64,000 bases of DNA from Candidatus Bathyarchaeota archaeon (GCA_018396675.1 JAGTQX010000003.1:124001-188000); one strand, 5' to 3'; counted from the stretch's first letter, positions 34,842 to 43,118 are shown. Numbers and translations are program-made. Notes: generated by a model not told the origin, from the letters alone.

Positions 34842-35747
34842 TTGAAAAGCCTAGACGAAGAAGCCTTCAAAAAACTTCGCTTGTCCGGAAAGATTCTCCG
34901 AGAAACACGTGAAGAAATTAAAAACTTTGTGCGAGAAAACATGCCAATAATAGAAGTTTGCGAAAAAGCCGAAGGGCTTATAAGAAGAAAAGGCGGAAAA
35001 CCAGCTTTCCCATGCAATGTTTCAATAAACGAAGTAGCCGCACACTACACTTCGCCGCCAAACGACAAGAAAACAATACCAGAAGGTGCAATTGTAAAAG
35101 TGGACATAGGCGCGCATGTTGATGGCTACGTGACAGACACGGCCGTGAGCGTATGCTTCAACAGCGAACTAAAAGACATGGTGGAGACAGCTGAAAAGGC
35201 CCTAAAAAAAGCCATAGAAACAATTTATCCAGAAATGCCCACATCAAGGCTCGGCTCATTAATAGAACAGACAATAAAATCACATGGCTATAGGCCAGTT
35301 TCAAACCTAACTGGACATCAAGTTGGCAGATATCTAGTGCATGCTGGCACTTCGCTACCGAATGTGGCGCACATTTCTTTCACGAAAGTTAAGGTTGGAG
35401 AAGCTTATGCAATCGAACCATTCGTCACGGTTCAAAACGCTGCTGGAAAAGTTGAAAACAGCACAGAAGCCACAATCTTTCGTTTTCTTAAGCAGAAGCC
35501 AGTGAAAAACCCTCATGCAAAAAGGCTTCTGAAATACATTGAAGAAAACTTTAGGACGCTGCCGTTCACAGAGCGTTGGTTGCAGGGTGTGGTGCCAAAA
35601 GAAGCGTATAGGGACGCATTCCGCGAGCTTTTAACATCAAAAGCCATCATGAGCTATCCAGTGTTTATAGAAGCAAGTGGAAAACCAGTGGCGCAAGCTG
35701 AACACACGGTTTTAATCGTTGAAGATGGTTGTCTTGTCTTAACCTAA
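34842..35747 (+). CDS. map: Methionine aminopeptidase, type II
   Basis: A 301-residue archaeal MetAP2. Metal ligands appear in VKVDIGAHVDGYVTDTAVSV (two Asp), NLTGHQVGRYLVHAG (His), YAIEPFVT (Glu) and QAEHTVLI (Glu). The insert NPHAKRLLKYIEENFRTLPFTERWL is characteristic of type II. It removes the initiator methionine from nascent proteins. It starts with TTG 34842. It converges with the zinc-ribbon membrane protein gene with a 4-bp overlap. Confidence 0.95.
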   Translation: MKSLDEEAFKKLRLSGKILRETREEIKNFVRENMPIIEVCEKAEGLIRRKGGKPAFPCNVSINEVAAHYTSPPNDKKTIPEGAIVKVDIGAHVDGYVTDTAVSVCFNSELKDMVETAEKALKKAIETIYPEMPTSRLGSLIEQTIKSHGYRPVSNLTGHQVGRYLVHAGTSLPNVAHISFTKVKVGEAYAIEPFVTVQNAAGKVENSTEATIFRFLKQKPVKNPHAKRLLKYIEENFRTLPFTERWLQGVVPKEAYRDAFRELLTSKAIMSYPVFIEASGKPVAQAEHTVLIVEDGCLVLT

Positions 35748-36181
35748 TATGGGAAAGAGGTTTTTCCTTTTTCGCGGACTTCCCTGTATATGGCGGTTAT
35801 GAGCATTTTCTCGTTGCATTTTTGGCATGGTTCAACTTCCTTGAAGATGTAGTCGCCGCGCTGGAACTCTCTTACGTTTTTGAAGCCGCATTTCTTGCAT
35901 TCAATAGTCGTAGTTATTGGCGGAGTCTCGATCCTTAAACGCATCATGCGCTGCCGTGTTTGAAACAGCACGTAAGTGGAGAGAGCCACGCCTATGAAGC
36001 CTATAAACAGCAAATAAACAGCCACAACATCGTTTCCAATACTATAAGCTTGAACTGCAAGAACAAGAGCTGCAAGAGCCACAGCTAAAGTTACGAAGAT
36101 TATCAGTAAAACAAATGATGAAACCTTGGTTGCAGCGGAAGACGAAGCAGATTTTTGACCCATCCTCATCATCCTCCTCAT
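35744..36181 (-). CDS. Hypothetical membrane protein with C-terminal zinc ribbon
   Basis: A 145-residue protein: a basic/serine N terminus, two membrane spans (VSSFVLLIIFVTLAVALAALVL and VVAVYLLFIGFIGVALSTYVLF) and a cytosolic zinc ribbon with CKKCG and CQKC. It begins one base after the stop of the DUF1512 gene, so the two probably work together at the membrane. Function unknown. Confidence 0.75.
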   Translation of the reverse strand: MRRMMRMGQKSASSSAATKVSSFVLLIIFVTLAVALAALVLAVQAYSIGNDVVAVYLLFIGFIGVALSTYVLFQTRQRMMRLRIETPPITTTIECKKCGFKNVREFQRGDYIFKEVEPCQKCNEKMLITAIYREVREKGKTSFPY

Positions 36182-37381
36182 TTACTGTCCTATTCCTATA
36201 GTGTTGCCTATGCCCGCAATAATAACCTTGTCGCCTTCTTTAGTTCTTTCCAGCACTACCTGTTTAATCCGTTCAACAGCCTTATCAACGGAATCGAAGA
36301 CTTCTTTACGCATCGGTGAAACTGCATCGCCAATATCTTCCTTAACTATAACCGCGTTAATTGGAATGCGATACTTTAGTATAGTCTCTTCAATTTTGAA
36401 CTGGTCAACACCTGGACCGCCTATAGCTGCGCCGACGCCCTCAGCGACTTCGCCGATTTCTTCACCCTCAAGCTTCAAAGCGGCGTCAATCATGATGATG
36501 TTGGCTATTTTTCCCTCATTCTCCTCAATAATTGTTTTAATGGCGTCTCCAGGTTTTCCAACGTTTCCGCCTGGTCCTTCAGCCTTTATCACATATGCGG
36601 TTCTTCCTTCAAAAGGAACCGTAGCCACAACACAGTCTTTAGGTATTTTTCTCACAGGGTAACCATGCATAAGCTTGGCGGCAACAAGTGCGCCGACACC
36701 GTCACCTATTGGTTGGCCATACGCGAAGGCTTTAAGGGCGCTTGCGTAGGCTTCGGCTTCACGCATCACCATGGGCAAGATCATTTGTATCTGCATTATT
36801 ATGTAGAGGCTCAAAGTTTTCTTTCCAAGCAGATAGTAATGGCGTATCACCTTGTAAATGTAGTTCAGCGCCATTGCAGCTTCAAGGGTGTTTTCCAAAT
36901 TGTTTGCTTGAGTTTCGTCAGCGGCAGGCGCGATTAGTTTAACCTCATCTTTGAAGCGTGTGTCTCTAACGTCTAATATGTGCTCAAGTTTCCAAACGAC
37001 ACCAGCAGGGTCAAGGCTTTGCGGCGATATTGTAAAATATTCAAGGAAACGGTCAACTCTCACAGTCGGGTCTGTTTGTGGTTTGCCGATTTCTTTAATA
37101 GTTTCTATGGCAATTCGCCTGCCTTCATCGCGGATGTATTTTAGCTTGTAGAGTGAGCCTTCAACTTCTCTTAGCATTATGTAAAGCTGAATTCTTTGTC
37201 CATAGAATATTGAGATGAAAATGAAAGCGTAAATTACTAATGTTAAAATCTGTGAGAAAATGTCTCCTCCGGGAAGCTGAAAAAGCTGATTTTGTAAAGC
37301 GGTTAACATCGCCACTAGGTTCACAAACTCACCTTCCGAGAAACTAGCAAAAGCTTGGTTATAAATTTTAGCATATTCCAA
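36182..37381 (-). CDS. DUF1512-family archaeal membrane-associated protein
   Basis: A 399-residue protein with one N-terminal span (IFSQILTLVIYAFIFISIFYG, about residues 42-62) and a large cytosolic part. RDEGRRIAIETIKEIG, DPTVRVDRFLEYFTISPQSLDPAGVVWKLEHIL and the glycine-rich EGVGAAIGGPGVDQFKIE and IIAGIGNTIGIGQ tail identify the DUF1512 family, found only in archaea. No function is established. It is in an operon with the zinc-ribbon membrane protein. Confidence 0.82.
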   Translation of the reverse strand: MEYAKIYNQAFASFSEGEFVNLVAMLTALQNQLFQLPGGDIFSQILTLVIYAFIFISIFYGQRIQLYIMLREVEGSLYKLKYIRDEGRRIAIETIKEIGKPQTDPTVRVDRFLEYFTISPQSLDPAGVVWKLEHILDVRDTRFKDEVKLIAPAADETQANNLENTLEAAMALNYIYKVIRHYYLLGKKTLSLYIIMQIQMILPMVMREAEAYASALKAFAYGQPIGDGVGALVAAKLMHGYPVRKIPKDCVVATVPFEGRTAYVIKAEGPGGNVGKPGDAIKTIIEENEGKIANIIMIDAALKLEGEEIGEVAEGVGAAIGGPGVDQFKIEETILKYRIPINAVIVKEDIGDAVSPMRKEVFDSVDKAVERIKQVVLERTKEGDKVIIAGIGNTIGIGQ

Positions 37382-37400
37382 GTAAAACGCGTTTGAAATA

Positions 37401-38219
37401 TTAAATGTAATGCAAGTTTTTCAGTATCATGTTTACGCTTGCTACGATCAGCATGGTGGCGAAGACCAAACTTAAGCTTTTACTTGAAAGTTTCTTGCTT
37501 GCGTAGGCGCCGACTTGCGAGCCGATGACCGCGCCGATTCCAAGATAAACAGCATAAATAACGTTAACGTTTCCCTGTTGTATGTGGCTGGTCACGCCGG
37601 ATATGGACGTGAAAATCATAATGAACATAGACGTGGGTATAGAAAAATGAATTGGAAAATCAAGCGCGTAACACATAACTGGCACGAGGACAACCCCGCC
37701 GCCTATGCCTAAAAGTCCAGAAGCAACTCCGCCTAAAAAGCTTAAACACAAACCTAAAAGCATTTTTCTCCAGTTTTTAATCAATTCTTTTTCGAAAACG
37801 GCGTCAACCGTACCGCAAGCCTTAACAGATCTCGAGGACAAAGCCTTGTAAACCATTTGCGCGGCAACAAAAATCAGGAAAACGCCAAAGATTACGCCCA
37901 GCCAAATTTTCACAACTGGGATCGCCGTAATAGTTGCTCCCGCATAGCTTCCAGGTGCTGTGGCGCAAGCCAAAATAAGTCCAGCTTTGACGTAAACACG
38001 GTTTTGCTTCAAATAGTTCACTGACGAAGCTATAGAAGTGATGATTATTGCGGCTAAACTCGTGCCAACTGCCGTTACAGTTTCAAAGCCGTAAATAAGC
38101 GTCAACAATGGCACAACAAATATTCCGCCTCCAACGCCAGTTAACGCAGCAGCTATGCTTATCAAAAAACCAAACAGTGGAAGCAACCATTCCCACATAT
38201 TGGAGCCACCAGAGCCCAA
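37401..38219 (-). CDS. TauE/SafE-family sulfite/sulfur-anion exporter
   Basis: A 272-residue protein with eight or so spans in two repeats. AALTGVGGGIFVVPLLTLIYGF in the first half and GVASGLLGIGGGVVLVPVMCYAL in the second are the paired TauE motifs. Members export sulfite, sulfonates or related anions; the substrate here is unknown. It lies upstream of the DUF1512 gene on the same strand with a 19-bp gap. Confidence 0.9.
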   Translation of the reverse strand: MGSGGSNMWEWLLPLFGFLISIAAALTGVGGGIFVVPLLTLIYGFETVTAVGTSLAAIIITSIASSVNYLKQNRVYVKAGLILACATAPGSYAGATITAIPVVKIWLGVIFGVFLIFVAAQMVYKALSSRSVKACGTVDAVFEKELIKNWRKMLLGLCLSFLGGVASGLLGIGGGVVLVPVMCYALDFPIHFSIPTSMFIMIFTSISGVTSHIQQGNVNVIYAVYLGIGAVIGSQVGAYASKKLSSKSLSLVFATMLIVASVNMILKNLHYI

Positions 38220-38307
38220 ACCGAAAGCTTAAGCTTAAAGAAGAAGAGACTGCGCGCATCTATTATTTAACATTTCCATCGCAAAAATTTGAAAACAAGA
38301 ATGAAAT

Positions 38308-38433
38308 GGGGTTGCCAGCTTCCCCGGCTTCGCGTGGCCGAAGACCGCACTACAACCGGGAACGGAGCGCGGTTTAACTTCCGAGTTCGGAATGGGATCG
38401 GGTGGGACCCGCGCCCTATGGCCGGCAAACCCC
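38308..38433 (-). rRNA. 5S ribosomal RNA
   Basis: On the minus strand the sequence contains CCCGATCCCATTCCGAACTC and GGAAGTTAA, the loop B/C hallmarks of 5S rRNA. The 5' GGGGTTTGCC and 3' GGCAACCCC ends form the terminal helix I, giving about 126 nt. No 16S or 23S gene is nearby, so the 5S gene is unlinked from the main rRNA operon. Ends are estimated from helix pairing. Confidence 0.93.
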
Positions 38434-38520
38434 AGAATACACCTTAACTCTTTGCTCATTAACTTTTCGCTTTCTGTGACATTTTAGCCTAAAAAGAAAA
38501 TAGGATGGTGAATACCAGTT

Positions 38521-38919
38521 TTATTTTTCTTTAACGATGGGCAACATTGATTTGATGGCTGTTATAACAGCGGCTGGAGCCGCAAAGGCTACGATGTAGT
38601 TTAGGATTGCTGTTGCCCAATAGTAAAGCAGTTCATGTATATTGCTTAACGGGCTCCAAACGTCTGTGGCGGCAGCAACAAGCAAGGCGATTGTTGCGAT
38701 TAGGAAGGGTGTAACTTCCTTTTCTGTTATGCTTACTAAGCCAGTGATTATTCCCAGAATGAACAGAATTAATATGACCCATCCGTTAATGTCTCGAACT
38801 GTTTGGTCAGCCCAGTGGAGGTTTGCGCTATACGCCATGTAGCCGACAGCTAGTCCCATAACTATAGCTATGATGATAAACGCAATGTACACATATCTTG
38901 ATATTTTTCCTGTTTCCAT
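38521..38919 (-). CDS. Hypothetical four-span membrane protein
   Basis: A 132-residue, very hydrophobic protein with four spans (IAFIIIAIVMGLAVGYMAY; VILILFILGIITGLVS; PFLIATIALLVAAATDVW; ATAILNYIVAFAAPAAVI). I recognise no family. It sits between the 5S rRNA and tRNA-Trp genes. Confidence 0.65.
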   Translation of the reverse strand: METGKISRYVYIAFIIIAIVMGLAVGYMAYSANLHWADQTVRDINGWVILILFILGIITGLVSITEKEVTPFLIATIALLVAAATDVWSPLSNIHELLYYWATAILNYIVAFAAPAAVITAIKSMLPIVKEK

Positions 38920-39092
38920 CCTTTATCACAGAGTTCAGTTAATTCATCCAACTTAATATAAAACTTGTGGTTAACGCGTGGTTGATAACGTTAAAGCCGT
39001 TAAAGAATGGAGAATAACGCATATATTTCTTGTCTCTTACGTAGAGATAGAGACGGGGCCGTAGTCTAGGCAGGTATGACGACGGGCTCCAG

Positions 39093-39162
39093 AACCCAAC
39101 AGAACGGGTTTGCGGACCGCAGAAGGCGGAATGAAGAAGTTCTGGAGCGGTCAAAGGAAGAA
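39093..39162 (+). other. Canonical intron of tRNA-Trp (37/38)
   Basis: Seventy nt between anticodon-loop positions 37 and 38. It contains GTTCTGGAGC (39139-39148), a perfect 10-nt complement of the anticodon loop and its 3' flank (39086-39095), preceded by ATGAAGA, one base off the C/D sRNA box C consensus. Boundaries are set by the anticodon stem, not by a confirmed bulge-helix-bulge fold. Confidence 0.7.
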
Positions 39163-39168
39163 ACCCGT

Positions 39169-39200
39169 AGGAACAGCCAATTAACGGTTGTTCCGGGGAA
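39169..39200 (+). other. Second, non-canonical intron of tRNA-Trp (variable loop)
   Basis: Thirty-two nt with a 9-bp hairpin, GGAACAGCC (39170-39178) with GGTTGTTCC (39186-39194), one G-U pair. AGG at both ends makes the exact boundary ambiguous by up to three bases (39169-39200 to 39172-39203), but all options leave the same AGGTC variable loop. Confidence 0.65.
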
Positions 39201-39362
39201 AGGTCGTCGGTTCAAATCCGGCCGGCCCCACCAAAAACCATGTTGTGAAGTGGAGAACTTTTTAGAGTGCTTTTCCTCAACTCGTCAAGTATTCTTTAGT
39301 CAAGTTTCCTTTACCAGAAGTCTTTTGTTGTGGCTTTTTGCATCTTTTAATGAGGGTCAAAA

Positions 39363-40340
39363 ATGGCTGAATTTGAAGAGGAAACGTACTCGTTAGTTTT
39401 CACTGCTTTAAAGCATCCAATCCGCCGCAAAATATTGAGGGTTCTTGCAGAAAGACCCCATAGCTTCACTGATATGCAAAAACTCTTCAATGTCACTAGC
39501 CCCTTTTTGACGTACCATCTTGACTCTCTAAAAGAGCTTGTCTTAAAGACAGAGAACGGTATGTACCGGCTCTCTAATATGGGTGAGGGGGCCGTCGCCT
39601 TGATGGAAAAGGTGGAGGAGACCCCAAGGACCACTCCGAGGGACACTATGTTGTCTAAGCGTAAACGAATTCCAAGCATGATTCAGCTTAGTCTAACAAT
39701 TATAGCTATTGGATTAGTTCTCAGTGGCGGATATTTGATGTCAATCACAACAGCTGAATACCGTTACTCTCTGCCAACCGAGACAATAAGCTATGACACC
39801 GCAGAAATGGTTGACGGAAGCACCTTCACAACTCATATTACTACGCGGGTGCCGCCTCCTGAAGCATTGACGATTAACAAGATTGCCGTGCTCTATGTCA
39901 AGTTTCCGTCTATTGGCAACACTACTGGGGGAATGTATAACATCACTGTCAGGTACTTAGAGTTCTCCATAACTGAAGGCACGTACATTCTTGGACAGAG
40001 GAATTACACTGGGCAGTTCACATCTACTGGAATAGAAGGCGACTATATCTTTTCAGGGTTTGTTTCAGTGCCGTCCTCCATCGGACTTTCCATAAGTGAG
40101 CAACCAATACCGAAAGACATTGTGATCTCTGTTCTGACCAATAAGACTGCTCCCATAGAAGCTTCGCCCTTCATTGTTGAATCAGCAATGTATGGAAACA
40201 GGTTCACAGAAGAACAGCCTTATCGAACACTGGCATTAGCGTGCATTTTAGCAGGAACATTTATTCTTGGAGCGGCACTTATAACCTCAATCTCAATCCA
40301 AATTTACAAGCGTAAAAGTAAAGCTGGCGTGCATGCGTAA
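39363..40340 (+). CDS. Membrane-anchored winged-helix regulator with extracellular sensor
   Basis: A 325-residue protein. Residues 8-80 are an ArsR-like winged helix (TALKHPIRRKILRVLAERPHSF, then SPFLTYHLDSLKELVL). A first span follows at about 103-123 (QLSLTIIAIGLVLSGGYL), then about 160 residues outside the cell, rich in beta strands and N-glycosylation sequons (NTT, NIT, NYT, NKT), and a second span at about 290-312 before a short basic tail. The topology suggests that an external signal controls a DNA-binding domain at the membrane. The target is unknown. It stands alone downstream of tRNA-Trp. Confidence 0.78.
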   Translation: MAEFEEETYSLVFTALKHPIRRKILRVLAERPHSFTDMQKLFNVTSPFLTYHLDSLKELVLKTENGMYRLSNMGEGAVALMEKVEETPRTTPRDTMLSKRKRIPSMIQLSLTIIAIGLVLSGGYLMSITTAEYRYSLPTETISYDTAEMVDGSTFTTHITTRVPPPEALTINKIAVLYVKFPSIGNTTGGMYNITVRYLEFSITEGTYILGQRNYTGQFTSTGIEGDYIFSGFVSVPSSIGLSISEQPIPKDIVISVLTNKTAPIEASPFIVESAMYGNRFTEEQPYRTLALACILAGTFILGAALITSISIQIYKRKSKAGVHA

Positions 40341-40708
40341 TGATTTCAAGACCCTAAAGGTTTGTTAAATTGGACAGTTAAATCTTTCACACAAAAATAT
40401 GTTGTTTGAGAACTTCAAAAGCATTTTGACATGAATAGATAATGATCAGCAATTGTAAAATTTAAACGTAAGTTTCCATCTATCCGGCCCCACATTTTCA
40501 AGCTATTCCAAAGCAACTTTTATGAATGATTTCGCAAAAACAAGCAATAACTTGCTTTTTCATATTAACCACTTAACATCAAAATTAGATAATAGTAGTT
40601 GTTTACATTTTAGCATTGGTATATTTAGAGACGCGATTTTCCAACTAATAAATGGCTTGAAACAGCTTTGGCGAATCCAACTACGCATCCATTTAGAGTA
40701 GTGATTAA
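40341..40708. other. AT-rich intergenic region with no gene
   Basis: About 370 bp without a plausible coding frame. It holds ATCCGGCCCCAC at 40482-40493, whose CCGGCCCCAC repeats the 3' end of tRNA-Trp, and the rest is AT-rich sequence with nothing I can assign. Confidence 0.5.
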
Positions 40709-41074
40709 ATCGAAATTGGGCAAGCAGTGAAAATTTCGGTTAACGCAACCGATTCGGGAAGCGGAATTAAAGAAGTCATTCTGCAATACTCATTAAATAA
40801 CGGAGCAAGCTGGACAAACGTAAATATGACTTATAACAGCACAAGCAACCTTTACGAAAGAATTATTCCGGTGCAATCCACTAATTTAACAGTAAAATAC
40901 GCAGTTTACGCCAGCGATAATGTCGGCAACGGCGCGGTTAACAACAACTCGGGCCAGTACTACAGTTACTATGTGATTCCAGAATTCTTGCTAGTAATGC
41001 TGATAGCAATATTGGTTCTCTCATCGTTGCCAGTGGCTATTCTAAACAGAAAGCACAACAAAAAAACCCACTAA
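40709..41074 (+). pseudogene. C-terminal remnant of an Ig-fold surface protein
   Basis: An open frame of about 121 codons bounded upstream by TAA at 40706. It starts mid-domain (GQAVKISVNATDSGSGIKEV), a typical Ig/cadherin-like repeat found in large archaeal surface proteins, and ends with a YYVIPEFLLVMLIAILVLSS span and a basic NRKHNKK tail, resembling the PEF-type C-terminal anchor. No ATG, signal peptide or ribosome-binding site precedes it; a GTG at 40727 is the only start-like codon. I read it as the decayed end of a secreted protein. Confidence 0.6.
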
Positions 41075-41078
41075 ACTC

Positions 41079-41084
41079 TTTTTT
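41079..41084 (+). terminator. Possible oligo-T terminator
   Basis: A run of six T follows the surface-protein remnant (CTCTTTTTTATTG), the kind of U-tract that archaeal RNA polymerase and FttA use. No stem-loop is needed in archaea. Confidence 0.3.
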
Positions 41085-41123
41085 ATTGTAGTTACCATTC
41101 CAGTGCGGATAGAATAATAATTG

Positions 41124-41735
41124 TTATGGATACTTCATGAATTCTATAAACTCCTCAAGTGTACGCTCTTTAAGCGTGTAATTCGTTCTTCTTTCTTTGC
41201 CTATCGTTGAACAGGGCTGGTCACCATAATCATGGCCGGGATACACTTCAACAGCATCATCAAATTTCAGAATTTTGTCAAATAGGCTGGTGTACATTTC
41301 TCGCGGGTTTCCACCAGGCAAATCTGTTCTTCCACATTCACCTACAAACAGCGTGTCACCAGTAAACAGTTTACCATCTGCAAAAATGCATATGCTGTCT
41401 GGCGTGTGTCCGGGCGTGTGGATTACTTTAATGGTTATTTTCCCTAGCTTCAATGTGTCGCCGTCTTCTACACTTATTTGCTTACTGATCTTTGATAGTT
41501 TGTGAGCAACTATCTCCGCGTTGAAGCGTTCTTGCAGTTCCAGGTTACCGGCCGTGTGGTCTACATGCCCATGTGTATTTATTATGTATTTCAGCTTTAG
41601 ACCTTGCTTTTCAAGAATTCTAGTTATGGCGTCTGCGTTGAAGCTTGGATCAACAACCGCTGCTTCTTTGGTTGTCTCGTCTGCTATGATGTAAGAGAAA
41701 TTGTCCCCGCGGTACTTTATTTGCATAAAAAACAT
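41124..41735 (-). CDS. Metallo-beta-lactamase-fold hydrolase (glyoxalase II / persulfide dioxygenase-like)
   Basis: A 203-residue MBL protein. THGHVDHTAGN is the metal-binding HxHxDH motif; HTPGHTPDSICI, FTGDTLF and YPGHDYGD supply the other ligands; GRTDLPGGNPREMYTSL resembles persulfide dioxygenase (ETHE1) and its glyoxalase II relatives. The substrate is undetermined. ATG 41735 has AAGGTG seven bases before it; an in-frame GTG six bases upstream is an alternative. It is third in an operon with the GNAT and unknown genes. Confidence 0.88.
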   Translation of the reverse strand: MFFMQIKYRGDNFSYIIADETTKEAAVVDPSFNADAITRILEKQGLKLKYIINTHGHVDHTAGNLELQERFNAEIVAHKLSKISKQISVEDGDTLKLGKITIKVIHTPGHTPDSICIFADGKLFTGDTLFVGECGRTDLPGGNPREMYTSLFDKILKFDDAVEVYPGHDYGDQPCSTIGKERRTNYTLKERTLEEFIEFMKYP

Positions 41736-41754
41736 GTGCACGCACCTTCATTCC

Positions 41755-43116
41755 TCATCCTAACATAAGATGCTCGATCCTCATGCCCATTTTCGCGAGT
41801 TCTTCCAGATTCTCTACGCAGCCTATGCTGGCATCTATGTTTCGGTGTTTCGGATGAACCCACATGTAATCCGGCGCCAAATTAAATTGCAACGGAATCC
41901 GCGTGGAAACCCCATAATTCTCTAGATTTCTGATTAGGGCTTTTTTAGCGCAAGCAAACCGTATCGAAGCATAACTTTTGAGTAGTTCTCTTGCGCCGAA
42001 AGCACCTATGCCGTGCCACAGAGCAGCGTCTTCTGGCGAAGCAAGCGAGTAAAGGAAAAACTGTGGTGAAGAAGGGGTGACTTCGAAACTGTAGTTTGTT
42101 AATGCCTCGCCGTCGACTACAAATTCGTCCTCGGCTTTGGCTATACTTACGTCGTCTGGATCTATCGCGTTTGGGTAAAGTGACGTAGTTTGATAACTCA
42201 CCCGCACGCTTTTTAGCTTTTCACCGTCAAAGTATATTCTGCCTCTAGCGGCACGTTTCGAACCATACCCTTCAGCAGAGTGCGGAACAGTTAAAAGTGT
42301 CGTGCGTTTCTTAATGCTTCTGCCCATGCAAGTGTATGCGTCTTCTATTGAATGATAATCTCTGTGCACTTCGCTTATGATGTGATGTAATAATCCTTGA
42401 TTAGCCTCTTTCTGTAGCGTTTCAATTGGCATACGCAGTGAGTATAGGCACATGTTAATTCCAAAGAATTCTGAAAGCTTCTCCATCTGTATGTATTTCA
42501 CAGCGTCAACCATGTCTACGTAACTTTTGTTGCCACTATTCTCCAGACACTGCGATATCAGAGTGATTTCGCCTTGCGATATCAATGTGCCATCATATTT
42601 CCGTACAAAGTTCTCGTCGATTTTCAACTCGTCTGTTTTAACGTAAGCAGACGGAAAAGCACTCTGTCCACTTGTAACAATCGATTCTTTAAGCGGGTTC
42701 ATTGAATACCTGTCCGGCTCAGCATCGTCCGTGTTAAGAAGAAAAGCAACCACCAAGCCTTCGCTTGGATTGCAAAGCATTTCACATATTTCGTTAATAT
42801 CCTCTTGTCTGATTTCGTTAAGTCCATATTGAAGAAAATAGTTCCCGCAGACTTCAAGCAGACGAGCTGCAATTATCCCTTGAACCTCTTCCACAGTTAA
42901 CTGCGGGTTTGAGTATTCCACCGAGCTCCGCAAAAAGAAATGTTTTCCATCAAGCTTAACTTCATATTTTTTTCCATTTTTGAAATAGTAGAAATCGAAA
43001 TTTCGCTTTTTGTTCGCCTCAAATGGAGATAGCGACTTAACTAAAGTTTCGATGCATTGCCGCGAATTTTTCAGGAAATCCTCAAGGATAACTTTAGCCA
43101 AGTTCAAAGAGGCCAA
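41755..43116 (-). CDS. Hypothetical protein, unknown family
   Basis: A 453-residue soluble protein I cannot place. It has an N-terminal region with the beta-like stretch FYYFKNGKKYEVKLDGKHFFL, an acidic helical middle, and a C-terminal part with repeated polar motifs (RAARGRIYFDGEKLKSVRVSYQTT; FEVTPSSPQFFLYSLASPEDAALWHGIGAFGARELLKSY). There is no signal peptide or membrane span, and cysteines are scattered rather than paired. It lies 2 bp after the GNAT gene and 19 bp before the MBL gene, so the three are surely co-transcribed. It may be a metabolic enzyme of a novel type. Confidence 0.75.
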   Translation of the reverse strand: MASLNLAKVILEDFLKNSRQCIETLVKSLSPFEANKKRNFDFYYFKNGKKYEVKLDGKHFFLRSSVEYSNPQLTVEEVQGIIAARLLEVCGNYFLQYGLNEIRQEDINEICEMLCNPSEGLVVAFLLNTDDAEPDRYSMNPLKESIVTSGQSAFPSAYVKTDELKIDENFVRKYDGTLISQGEITLISQCLENSGNKSYVDMVDAVKYIQMEKLSEFFGINMCLYSLRMPIETLQKEANQGLLHHIISEVHRDYHSIEDAYTCMGRSIKKRTTLLTVPHSAEGYGSKRAARGRIYFDGEKLKSVRVSYQTTSLYPNAIDPDDVSIAKAEDEFVVDGEALTNYSFEVTPSSPQFFLYSLASPEDAALWHGIGAFGARELLKSYASIRFACAKKALIRNLENYGVSTRIPLQFNLAPDYMWVHPKHRNIDASIGCVENLEELAKMGMRIEHLMLG

Positions 43117-43118
43117 GC

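Larger units (their letters stand above)
39055..39233 (+). tRNA. tRNA-Trp (anticodon CCA) with two apparent introns
   Basis: Acceptor GGGGCCG (39055-39061) pairs with CGGCCCC (39223-39229), then discriminator A and an encoded CCA (39231-39233). Anticodon stem ACGGG (39082-39086) pairs with CCCGT (39164-39168), and the loop gives CCA at 39089-39091. T stem GTCGG/CCGGC encloses TTCAAAT. This leaves about 70 nt (39093-39162) as the canonical 37/38 intron, and 32 surplus nt between the anticodon stem and the T stem as a second intron in the variable loop. Removing both yields a normal 75-nt class I tRNA. Splicing would depend on the EndA enzyme. Confidence 0.88.

Noticed and set aside
38235-38459. 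A 74-codon frame over the 5S rRNA region
   Set aside because: It reads through the 5S rRNA and its flanks, so it is not a protein gene.
39076-39396. A frame across tRNA-Trp and its introns
   Set aside because: It overlaps the tRNA gene, and its reading depends on intron sequence; no coding signal.
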